A program made the translations under genes and the position numbers. This document shows positions 9,145 to 16,415 of a stretch of 16,547 nt of DNA, in pieces. Origin of the DNA: Amoeboradix gromovi. Taxonomy: Eukaryota > Sanchytriomycota > Sanchytriomycetes > Sanchytriales > Sanchytriaceae. The notes below the pieces were generated by a model. The model ran no database searches. It worked only from the letters and a program-made list of their open reading frames with translations, and had not been told where the DNA came from. Position 1 is the first letter of the stretch. Each line of letters starts with the position of its first letter. The stretch covers positions 1 through 16,547 of the forward strand of contig JADGIF010000160.1 in NCBI GenBank assembly GCA_018985225.1, written 5' to 3'.

Positions 9145-9324
9145 TTAATCTTCGATGCAGTCTATCATCTTGAAAACAGAATAAACAATTGGGTGTTGAA
9201 TAGACATCTGGCTGTTCTTATAATATACAAGAGTGGGCGTCATCCGTATTGACGACATCCTTTCAACTCTGACTCTTCCAGTATTTAAAATTCCAATTTT
9301 GGGAGATGAATTGCTTCCCGCCAT
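9145..9324 (-). CDS. Small protein of unknown function, tandem copy A
   Basis: A 59-residue ORF starting at the ATG at 9322-9324. It is clearly related to the ORF at 9786-9971. Shared blocks are GILNTGR-x-RVE-x-M (11-23), PTLV-x-YK (30-36) and QMSIQHPIVY-x-VFKMID (39-55). The open frame extends 22 codons upstream of this ATG, but only the sequence from this ATG onward aligns as protein with copy B, so the ATG was chosen by comparison. In the core, codon pairs such as AAT/AAC, CCA/CCG, TTC/TTT and GAC/GAT differ only at silent positions, which points to selection on the protein. No signal peptide, membrane helix or known domain is visible. Function unknown. Confidence 0.6.
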   Translation of the reverse strand: MAGSNSSPKIGILNTGRVRVERMSSIRMTPTLVYYKNSQMSIQHPIVYSVFKMIDCIED

Positions 9325-9785
9325 TTCAGAGTAGGAGTAAAACAGTTTTAAAGGGCATAAGAAGCGAGCATGCTGTATGATTTTGGGCATAGTGCTATGT
9401 TAGGTTCGTTTGGAAAAAGTTATATTGTTTAAGAATAAAAGGCCGCTTGAAATGCTACAATCCTTTCATAAAGGTCCTCAGTATCATTGAGTCAAATGCA
9501 TCTTCTTATTCATGAATTGACGCCATTTATAAACACTAGTTATCACTGTGTTACTACATTAGGTGAACATAAAAGATTAGTTTTTGTAGAAAACGTAGTC
9601 CGGTTGCCAAATAAAAATCCTGAGATCTGAACTTTGTTCGTGATGAAGTGAGATGATCATTTTAATCTCATCCAATCGATTCCAATGAATCTTGAGGTTG
9701 TTTAACTTAATGCTCTTGTAAATTGTGTTGAAATAAGACTCATAAAATCTATATGGTTTATTAATTCACCCCGAACATGTCTCTA
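9325..9785. other. Spacer between tandem copies A and B
   Basis: About 460 bp with no gene seen on either strand. The first 50 bp or so (9325-9373) still match the corresponding upstream flank of copy B, including the shared word AGCATGCTGT, so the duplication unit included a 5' flank. The rest has no evident similarity to the flank of copy B. Confidence 0.55.
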
Positions 9786-9971
9786 TTAAAAATTCTGCGT
9801 ATAATCTATCATTTTAAAAACATCATAAACAATCGGGTGTTGAATAGACATTTGGTTTAGCTTGTAGTGAACAAGAGTGGGCGAACTAGTTATTGACAGC
9901 ATCTTTTCAACTCTTAGTCTGCCAGTGTTTAATATTCCGGTCTTTGACGAAGATGCACTAAATTCTGCCAT
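9786..9971 (-). CDS. Small protein of unknown function, tandem copy B
   Basis: A 61-residue ORF starting at the ATG at 9969-9971, paralogous to copy A at 9145-9324. The strongest shared block is QMSIQHPIVYDVFKMID (40-56). The N-terminal dozen residues (MAEFSASSSKT) and the last few (YTQNF) differ from copy A. About 34 of 47 core residues match by eye. Both copies keep intact frames although the flanking nuclease relics have decayed, so these are probably expressed genes. The C-terminus is Tyr/Phe-rich without a membrane helix. Function and family are not recognised; the pair could be a lineage-specific family. Confidence 0.6.
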   Translation of the reverse strand: MAEFSASSSKTGILNTGRLRVEKMLSITSSPTLVHYKLNQMSIQHPIVYDVFKMIDYTQNF

Positions 9972-10344
9972 TTTCAGACTGGGAGCAAAAGGTTTCAAAT
10001 TGCATCAGAAGCTAGCATGCTGTTTAATTTGATAGAGAAGTCAGGTATTTTTTATTTCTAAGCTGAAAAATTCTGAAATGTCACTGAGACTATTTGTTTA
10101 GATCCAAAATATTGTTCAACATTCAAAATTAAGGCGTGGTAATCAATAACACTCTAAATTGCAGCAGTTATTTGTATACTCAATAGGCAATTGAAATTCT
10201 ATCTCTTGCTGTTCAAATCATCATTATCATGCAGTATTGATATACTTGTTTTAAAATTTATAAAGTGGTAATGCCAGTTTCAAGTAGCACTGAATTTAGC
10301 TATCAGCTAAAAGCGGAATTTGAGTTGTAAACGAACCCTATTTA
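9972..10344. other. Spacer, no gene seen
   Basis: The first ~50 bp (to 10021) are the conserved 5' flank of copy B. The remainder is AT-rich with only short chance frames, such as a 19-codon plus-strand frame near 10269. Nothing else recognisable. Confidence 0.5.
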
Positions 10345-10826
10345 TTACTCGTCGTTAAAAGTCCTGATTTCCAAGAAAATCGAGAATTTCCACAGAGAAA
10401 TTACAATGCTAGATGCTCTGTTACAGTGAGTGCTCACGCCTTTACAACCCTGAGGCAGGATAAAATAAAATTGCAGATACTTGATGTATTTGTTCCTTGC
10501 TACCATATGGTCTCTAACACTTTTATATGATAGTTTTGCAGGTGTAGCTCTCCAAATTGAGTTTCTTTAGAGTACCACACCTCGTACATGTCTGACTAGT
10601 AAATGCTTCATTACATTCAACCATCGTCTTTCCTCTTTGTTTACACTTGAACTTCAAGCGTTCTTTGAATGTGTAATGGGACCTTGTGGCCATTAAAACA
10701 CATCTAATTCTTCCATGTTTGGATCAGTTCCTCAGTGTTGATGAATGTATGCTGTACCTGTTAATTATTTCTTTAGATTTGACATATTTAGGATTACATC
10801 CATTGATTCCATTTAACACTTGCGAA
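10345..10826 (-). pseudogene. Decayed Fanzor2/TnpB-like nuclease, relic 2
   Basis: C-terminal part of a TnpB-family RuvC nuclease. From about 10826 one frame reads CNPKYVKSKEIINRYS, an in-frame TGA (10724-10726), then HGRIRCVLMATRSHYTFKER and GKTMVECNEAFTSQTCTRCG (about 10636-10577). This is the typical Fanzor2/TnpB series R-S-H-Y-x-F-K, x-x-N-E-A-x-T-S-x-T-C-x-x-C-G. A frameshift near 10530 leads to YKSVRDHMVARNKYIKYL, the degenerate RuvC-III block where RD-x-NGARN is expected; its Asn-Gly has become Met-Val. The frame then runs open to TAA at 10345-10347. The N-terminal half is missing or unreadable. It belongs to a different subfamily from relic 1. Confidence 0.8.
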
Positions 10827-10940
10827 AATTAAGAACATCGAGCACTTCAGGTATTTGAAAAATCTGGATAAGTCATGCAACTTTATAAAAATACATACAA
10901 ATTCTCGATAATCGATTTATTCTACAAAACTAAATAGCTG

Positions 10941-11354
10941 TCAAGTTGTAATTTTTTTATTTTGACCGTATTTTCCAGATGTGTATGCAGCAGATAGAGA
11001 ATTAATTGCTTGTGCATCTTCCAGCATTTTGATGTACATCTGTGATAAGTTCTCGGTAGAGGTGATCGACTGTACATCTTTAGCCATTGATCGATCTATG
11101 CTTTCTCTAGCGCGTTTATACTTCTTCAATAAAGATTTATGTTCCCTCATTTTTCTATTCATAAACCACATACGGACAGGCTCCCTCTCAGTACCTCTCT
11201 TCAGTGCAAAATCACTAACTATTTTGGGTGAAATATTACCATGATGCATATCAAATAGTTCTTCAAAATAAGCAAAATCAGTTTCACAAAGTGAAGTTTT
11301 AAACTGCATCTTCTTCAGAGGTGCAGGATCATCCAAAAGACATGAAAGGTCCAT
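10941..11354 (-). CDS. Small homeodomain-like transcription factor
   Basis: A 137-residue protein with a homeodomain-like fold as its main recognisable part. Residues about 15-74 contain a helix ending in FEELFD, then FALKRG, and the recognition-helix motif V-R-M-W-F-M-N-R-K-M-R-E-H-K (60-73), which keeps the near-invariant W-F-x-N-R (Trp63, Phe64, Asn66, Arg67). DNA binding in the nucleus is therefore expected. The tail is basic (KSLLKKYKRAR), then polar. It is diverged enough that no ortholog is named. It is divergent from RRP8 across 152 bp. Small stand-alone homeodomain proteins occur in many fungi; a mating-type role is possible but has no support here. Confidence 0.75.
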   Translation of the reverse strand: MDLSCLLDDPAPLKKMQFKTSLCETDFAYFEELFDMHHGNISPKIVSDFALKRGTEREPVRMWFMNRKMREHKSLLKKYKRARESIDRSMAKDVQSITSTENLSQMYIKMLEDAQAINSLSAAYTSGKYGQNKKITT

Positions 11355-11506
11355 TTAAATTCTAATGTTTCGAATTAAGGAGACGTTAAACCAATGATCA
11401 CATTTTATGAAAATGTAAGAGAATAAGAGAATATGTGATGGCATGAGAATCGATTCACATTTGGCATGAGTCGTGAGTTTGGAGACGTGTAATGTATGGG
11501 TGAAGC

Positions 11507-12196
11507 ATGGAGTCTTCATTCTTTAGATTCATAAATGAGCAATTGTATAGTAGTTCTTCCTTGAATGTAGACCTAAGTACTGCTAAGATGGAACTTTACC
11601 ACAAAGGATTTGCTTCTCAGTGTAAGTTGTGGGAGAAGGACCCGCTTTTCATTATTTACCAATTATTAAATTCTTTATTCAAAGCTAAAGTTGTATCAAT
11701 TGTTGATTTTGGGGCTGGCGAAGGCATACTTTCAAGTACTTTGTACCATTATAAATGCTTGGTTACTAAAGTAGACCACAAAACTGATGGCAAATATTTT
11801 AAAATCAAGCCAAATTTCAAGGCACGAATCAGCGCTTTTGATCTGTATCCTATAAATGACTTTGTTCAAGCCGGGAACTCTTTGAATTTACCTTTACCCT
11901 CTAGGAGCTGCCATGCTGCTGTGTTTTGTTTGTCGTTGATGGGAACTGATTATTCCAGTTTTTTAGTAGAAGCCAACAGAATACTAAAACAGAATGGGTT
12001 CGTTTTAATAGCAGAAGTCCAATCTCGTTTGGTGGGATGCAAGCTTGAATTTGTGAAATCTTGTAATGGATTAGGATGGAAATTAGTAAAGCAGCTCGAT
12101 GAATCGCATTTCTGCGTGTTTATATTTCAAAAATGCATGAAAGAAAAGGATTATTTGTTTCCGGAATTGCGACCATGTCTTTATAAGAAAAGATGA
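11507..12196 (+). CDS. RRP8: rRNA-processing protein 8, 25S/28S rRNA m1A methyltransferase
   Basis: Nucleolar SAM-dependent enzyme that makes 1-methyladenosine in large-subunit rRNA (A645 in yeast 25S). The 229 residues show the Rrp8 series: FRFINEQLY (6-14), YHKGF (31-35), SAM motif DFGAGEG (67-73, usually DFGCGDA), FDLYP (111-115), LPLPSRSC (128-135) and CLSLMGTDYSSF (141-152), followed by EANRILKQNG. It consists of the catalytic domain only; yeast and human proteins have long basic N-terminal extensions (392 and 456 residues in all). The segment 83-103 looks like a small lineage insertion. The gene converges on the Sec61-beta gene with 9 bp between stops. Confidence 0.92.
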   Translation: MESSFFRFINEQLYSSSSLNVDLSTAKMELYHKGFASQCKLWEKDPLFIIYQLLNSLFKAKVVSIVDFGAGEGILSSTLYHYKCLVTKVDHKTDGKYFKIKPNFKARISAFDLYPINDFVQAGNSLNLPLPSRSCHAAVFCLSLMGTDYSSFLVEANRILKQNGFVLIAEVQSRLVGCKLEFVKSCNGLGWKLVKQLDESHFCVFIFQKCMKEKDYLFPELRPCLYKKR

Positions 12197-12205
12197 CCAT
12201 ATTTA

Positions 12206-12403
12206 CTAATTTAATCTCGTATACTTTCCCCAAATGTGAAGAATAAATACCGAACCAATAAATGCTAACGATAACACTAAAACTACTATAGGATCAACAG
12301 CGAATCCGCTTAAATCTTGTTCCTGAACGCTTTCTTGATTTGCTTGTTTCTTTTGACGCTTTCTTTGTCTTAGCTTGGCTGCTACTGCTGGCTGTTGAGA
12401 CAT
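12206..12403 (-). CDS. SBH1: Sec61 translocon beta subunit
   Basis: Tail-anchored small subunit of the Sec61 protein-conducting channel of the ER. The 65-residue protein has a basic cytosolic N-terminus ([11 protein letters not shown]), then [13 protein letters not shown] (33-45), the family's VDP-x-V-V-L-x-x-S motif leading into the single membrane helix (about 38-57), and ends [10 protein letters not shown]. The HIWGKYTR end matches animal Sec61-beta nearly exactly, which fixes the stop. The final codons contain an intron-like 19-mer (see findings), but splicing there would destroy this conserved end. Confidence 0.92.
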   Translation of the reverse strand: MSQQPAVAAKLRQRKRQKKQANQESVQEQDLSGFAVDPIVVLVLSLAFIGSVFILHIWGKYTRLN

Positions 12404-12813
12404 AAAAGTACTGTTAGAAGGGTCAAATCTGAAAATAGCATATTTTGCCTTGATTGTACAAAGCTGTTATGAAATTAAAGGAAATACGCACTGCAGTGTT
12501 GAAGATATCAAAGAGCCTAAATTCTTTCTGCACGCAATAATTAGATTGGTTCCGATACCTTGAGTGTTTTTACTCACACTTCTAAACAAAATGCACCTAC
12601 CCTACTGCAGTACATAGCCTATGATATACTTGATTTTAAGGGCAATTATTGCTTGAAAATAATTCATACACTAACTAGGGAAATTTTCGAGCCAAGGTTT
12701 AAAATAAATAGCAGTAAAGCAGCTTTCCTTCTTAAATTTTACTGTTAGTAATTCAACCATGCTACGAAGGTTCAAACTTGCATTCATGTTCTCCTTGTTA
12801 CAAAACCATTATA
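12404..12813. other. Intergenic region between SBH1 and the zinc-finger gene
   Basis: About 410 bp serving as divergent promoter space. A plus-strand frame at 12560-12748 is open for 62 codons but has no ATG and no recognisable content. An upstream exon of the zinc-finger gene could hide here, for example from the ATG at 12759, but no GTA...TTAG intron of the local type connects it. Confidence 0.45.
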
Positions 12814-13156
12814 ATGATTCTTGCGTGCAAGTGGTCTGAATGTAACAAGGTTTTTGAAGACAGCAAGCAGTTACTCTTGCATCTCACTGAGGTACACGTA
12901 AATAAGCGGTTCTGCGGATGGGGAAAGTGCGAATACAAATGTGGTAGAATTTCCCAATTAGCTTCTCATGTGATTATACATGTACCTTATTATCCGTTCG
13001 TTTGCACAGCATGTGGAAAGCGTTTTAAAAGAAAGTATGATAGATGTATTCCTATTTAATGTAGCAAAGCATGTGAAAAGTATGCATGATAAAGATGTTT
13101 CCGATAAAGAAGCCAGGTCATCTAGAAAATCATCTATTGAATACGTCTTGAATTAA
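12814..13156 (+). CDS. PacC/Rim101-type three-finger C2H2 protein (two exons)
   Basis: Exons 12814-13045 and 13065-13156 encode 107 residues, mostly three C2H2 fingers: C5-C10-H23-H28, C34-C39-H52-H56 and C64-C67-H80-H85. The C-x4-C spacing with Trp in fingers 1 and 2, and the linker H-V-P-Y-Y-P-F-V-C-x-x-C-G-K-R-F-K-R, are the pattern of PacC/Rim101, the fungal alkaline-pH regulators; Gli/Zic-type fingers are the alternative. The third finger is complete only after splicing (YDRSKHVKSMH); the intron splits codon 78. The first in-frame ATG is at 12814; the open frame continues upstream, so an N-terminal exon is possible. Known PacC proteins are far longer, with C-terminal regulatory parts missing here. 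Confidence 0.8.
13046..13064 (+). other. 19-nt spliceosomal intron in the zinc-finger gene
   Basis: The intron reads GTATTCCTATTTAATGTAG. Removal turns ..AGAT plus CAAAGCAT.. into D-R-S-K-H and gives the third finger its two histidines with exact C-x2-C-x12-H-x4-H spacing. The unspliced frame stops at the TAA inside the intron. The exons total 324 nt including the stop. Confidence 0.92.
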
Positions 13157-13318
13157 AGCTAAAATTGGTCGCGCAGTATGGAGTCCAACTGAAGTTTGTT
13201 ATGCCGCAGTAGAAATTTTCTGCTATAAAGAGTTTTTAAACCCAGGTTGTTATTTTTTTAAACTTGAATCAAATAGCTTAGTTATTAATTTGAAGCATTC
13301 TTTTTTTGAAACCGGCTG

Positions 13319-14519
13319 ATGCTCACATTTCTCAAAAGACGATTACACTTGTACCAAAATAAAGATATGTTAGAATTCACTCATGACTTTTGTAAGAAAT
13401 ATTTATCTTTTGAGATGGTCAGCAAAATGGACAAGGCAAGTGAAATGGATCCTAATTTAATTAAGCATTTATTTGATAATGGATTCATGGGCCTAGAAAT
13501 TCCTGAAAAACATGGTGGGCAAGATCTTACTTTCACAAGCGCTATCACTGCTATTGACGTGTTTGCACAATATTGCCCCAGTGTTGCTGTGATGATGGAT
13601 GTTCAGAATACGCTAGTTATACCTATCTTTAAGAAATATGCTAGCGACAAGATCAAGGATGAATTCCTTCCCAAATTAGCAACATCATCCCTCGGAGCTT
13701 TTGGATTATCTGAACCAGGTAGCGGGAGCGACGCTTTTGCATTGAAAACCTCAGCCACTAAGCGAGGCGACTACTATATTATAAACGGTACAAAACTATG
13801 GATTACAAACGGCGCTGAAGCTGACATATTTTTAGTTTTTGCAAACGAGGATTTTCAAAAGGGATACAAAGGAATATCTTGCTTCGCTGTTCATAAAGAC
13901 CAAGGCATTAAAATCGTCAAAAAGGAAGATAAATTGGGTATTAGATCTTCTTCTACAGCCATGCTGGCTTTTGACGACTTGAAAATCCACAAATCTCAGC
14001 TTGTTGGAACTAGTGGCCATGGTTACAAGTACGCCATTGAGACTTTGAATGCTGGCAGAATCGGCATTGCCGCTCAGATGATTGGCATAGGTCTTGGTGC
14101 TTTAAATAATTCTATACCGTACACCACTCAGCGAACTCAATTTGGTAAACCCATTTGTGATTTTCAAGGCCTTCAGTTTCAGTTTGCTAATGCTTACTCA
14201 GACTATCTTCCAATTGCACAATTGACTTACAATGCTGCCCATATGTATGAACAAGGACAGGATGTTCAGATGATTGGTGCCGTTTGCAAGTTAAAAAGTG
14301 CTCAAATGGCAGAGTCGTTAGCTAGTCAAGCAATCGAGTGGGTCGGGGGTGTAGGCTTTACAAAAGATTTGGTGTTAGAGAAGTTTTATCGTGATGCCAA
14401 AATCGGTTCTATCTACGAGGGTATTTGTCTGTAATTTAGGAACTTCAAACATTCAGAGAGCTACAATTGCTAAGTTGATACTAAATGATATCAAGAGCCT
14501 AGGAAAAATTGACTCATAA
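13319..14519 (+). CDS. ACADSB: Short/branched-chain acyl-CoA dehydrogenase (two exons)
   Basis: FAD-dependent mitochondrial enzyme that oxidises 2-methylbutyryl- and related short branched acyl-CoAs in isoleucine and valine breakdown. Exons 13319-14420 and 14440-14519 give 393 residues. Matches to human ACADSB include GFMGLEIPEKHGG (53-65), SVAVMMDVQNTLV, GLSEPGSGSDAFALKT, KLWITNGAEA, HGYKYAIETLNAGRIGIAAQ, TQRTQFGKPICDFQGLQ, IEWVGGVGFTKD and YRDAKIGSIYEG. The catalytic Glu is expected in IYEG, at about 367, immediately before the intron. The N-terminal MLTFLKRRLHLYQNK is a plausible mitochondrial targeting peptide. After splicing the end reads GTSNIQRATIAKLIL, as in the family; unspliced it stops at YEGICL. 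Confidence 0.93.
14421..14439 (+). other. 19-nt spliceosomal intron in the acyl-CoA dehydrogenase gene
   Basis: The intron reads GTATTTGTCTGTAATTTAG. It splits the Gly codon directly after the expected catalytic Glu: GAG G|GA ACT. Splicing yields IYEGTSNIQR, which matches the near-universal acyl-CoA dehydrogenase sequence IYEGTSxIQR. The unspliced frame stops at TAA inside the intron. Confidence 0.94.
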
Positions 14520-14611
14520 TAAATTTAAGGATATTTATTTAATTCAATAAACCATTTATCGTGATTAAGTGAGCTATAAAGCTCCAATATGCTATCTTTG
14601 AATACTATTTA

Positions 14612-14800
14612 TTAGCACAAAAACTCGATGTTCTGCTTATCATCAATTGCAAATGGCCCAGATTGTCTCATTCTCAATGTTTTAAGCTTTGAAGTCTCAC
14701 CAAACACTATTGGCAATAGCCTTCTACACCGATAAAATGGTCTAAAATGAAACTGTTGTTGATACAAAAGAGAAAGGATTAGTTGAATGACATGATGCAT
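14612..14800 (-). CDS. Small hypothetical protein
   Basis: A 62-residue ORF with a true ATG, between the convergent acyl-CoA dehydrogenase (stop 92 bp away) and the F-box gene upstream on the same strand. The first ~15 residues are hydrophobic (VIQLILSLLY). The rest is basic then polar: FYRCRRLLPIVFGE, LKTLRMRQSGPFAIDD. The composition looks coding, but no family is recognised. A possible 20-nt intron starting GTTTTTG and ending CTAATAAATAG overlaps the stop; using it would change the last residues from EFLC to DIQR. An N-terminal exon may be missing, because an in-frame stop lies just upstream. Confidence 0.35.
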   Translation of the reverse strand: MHHVIQLILSLLYQQQFHFRPFYRCRRLLPIVFGETSKLKTLRMRQSGPFAIDDKQNIEFLC

Positions 14801-14921
14801 TACTGATCATAAATGACAAGGTGCGATGCCTGAAAGAAAGAAACATGGAGAAATAAGTGTATAATCTGACAATTGAAAGCAGAAAGAGAACAAATGGCAA
14901 CAAGGAACACAAACTTGAGGT

Positions 14922-16316
14922 TTATGCATCACGATTCAATCCCGCCTCATGATAGTGGGAGCGTGGGCGACTGTCTTTGTCAACCTCTCTGTAACTCACG
15001 ACTTTAAGCGAGGCGACGTTGAGCTATAATTTAAATTGTACATTGCTTGATTCAATCCAGTCACGGTGGATAGTTATTTTGATGCGCTTGTTGCAAGTCT
15101 TTATATCACCATTTAGAAACATTGGGCCATTGATCAAACAATTTAATAAATTGACCTGAATAGGTAACATGCAATGTCCTTTGTATATGACAATCAATTC
15201 GTTCAGACAAGTAGCTGAGGCCATGTTGATGTATAGTTGTAGCAACTCATGGGGTAGATATAAATCCACATCTTCTACAATGAAAATTATTCGTCGTACA
15301 AAATAAAAATATTTTAAATCTTTTGGTAATATTTGAGGGTTACCAATAGGGAGAGCTTCAGCGAAAGTACTAATGCTGCTAGTAGAAGGGATGCTAAACT
15401 GACCCATAAATGATTTGTTTATGTAACACTGGTTGTAACCTATAATTAGACATTCCAGACAATGAATGGCTAATTTAGCAAGGCAATCATGATCAAACAC
15501 CATGCTAGTTCCTACTGCCTGAAATCCTAAAAGCTTAGGATGCTTCAGTGGATGTAAAACGGCATTCGAAATCTTCGCACAGTATGACACATTTATGTGC
15601 CAAAGGTAAGGTAAGGATAGGACTAAACTAACACCGTAGTTAGTGACTTTGCAATTAGATATGCTTAGCTTACTCAGAGAAAGGCAGTTTTTCGAAATTA
15701 TAGTTAATAGTTCGTCATCTACATCTTCGTTGGAATCTAAAATAAGCTCATAAATAGACTGCAGCTTCTTTTCCCAGATGTAGGATTTAAACCTAGGACC
15801 TATGCAACTAACGTCTATTAATACAATCCTTTTTAGATTAGGCAAAATTGAAAGGAAATCAACAAAGGCTTTTTCAGTGATACTGGTAAAACTCAAATCT
15901 ATCGAAGACAATGCATGGTAGATAATAGAATGCTTTAATTTATGATCACCATCCAGCATATAAATACATTGGTCATTCAAAAACCAACACTTGCTCAGAT
16001 TTAGTACAGTCAAATTAGGACATTGTTCGAGCAACAATTTAATCCAGTTGTTAGGTATGTTCTCAATGGTCTGACTCTCTAAAACATTCTCCAGACCCAA
16101 ATAATAAAGATAACTATGAACTCCAGAGCTTAGCCAGCCACTGAAATCTTCAAGATTTGTAAAGGTTAATTGACTAAATCTTTTCATGTACATTTTAGAT
16201 TTGAACTCTTTATTAACTAGAGTCCAGCTCAGATAATCACTGTGTGAAATGTAATTAAACAAAAGGTCAGCTACACAGACGCTATAAGCAGGAAGTGGAT
16301 CGAATTCTTGTTTCAT
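14922..16316 (-). CDS. F-box / leucine-rich-repeat protein (two exons)
   Basis: Likely substrate receptor of an SCF ubiquitin ligase. The N-terminal ~45 residues resemble an F-box (LPAYSVCVADLLFNYIS, then LVNKEFKSKMY). They are followed by AMN1/cysteine-type leucine-rich repeats: LTVLNLSKCWFLND, LSSIDLSFTSITE, LSKLSISNCKVTNYGV and LWHINVSYCAKISNAV. Exons 15042-16316 (425 residues) and 14922-15023 (33 residues) are joined by a proposed 18-nt intron. Unspliced, the protein ends SSNVQFKL; spliced, it gains a basic, polar tail including REVDKDSRPRSHYHE. The tail cannot be checked by homology, so the second exon is less certain. The start is the ATG at 16314-16316, beside the right copy of the inverted duplication. 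Confidence 0.75.
15024..15041 (-). other. Probable 18-nt intron in the F-box gene
   Basis: On the minus strand it reads GTACAATTTAAATTATAG. It starts in phase 0 after an AAT codon; its own final TAG is the apparent stop of the unspliced frame. Removal opens 33 further codons in a segment richer in G and C than the surrounding spacers. The 5' GTA and 3' TTAAATTATAG resemble the four homology-proven introns, but no family alignment proves it. Confidence 0.6.
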
Positions 16317-16323
16317 GGTAAAT

Positions 16324-16415
16324 ATGGGACACCAAATATAAAAACTAGACTAACTTGTTTTTAAGAAGGTGCACCATACGGAGGAATGCTATCATTAATA
16401 AAAGATCTTCTATTA
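16324..16415 (-). repeat. Right copy of the ~91-bp inverted duplication
   Basis: Read on the minus strand, this matches plus-strand 1-91 almost perfectly. It contains the last 18 codons and stop of the gene at the window edge and most of the 45-bp spacer before the F-box start codon. Similarity ends at the word CCCAT, 7 bp before the F-box ATG. Confidence 0.85.

Noticed and set aside
10390-10412. CACAGAGAAATTACAATGC as part of a U6 snRNA.
   Set aside because: Only the ACAGAGA word fits; the AGC triad and the downstream U6 core are absent, and the stretch lies in the trailing frame of relic 2.
12560-12748. A plus-strand open frame before the zinc-finger gene.
   Set aside because: It has no ATG, no recognisable motif, and no short intron of the local type linking it to the next exon.
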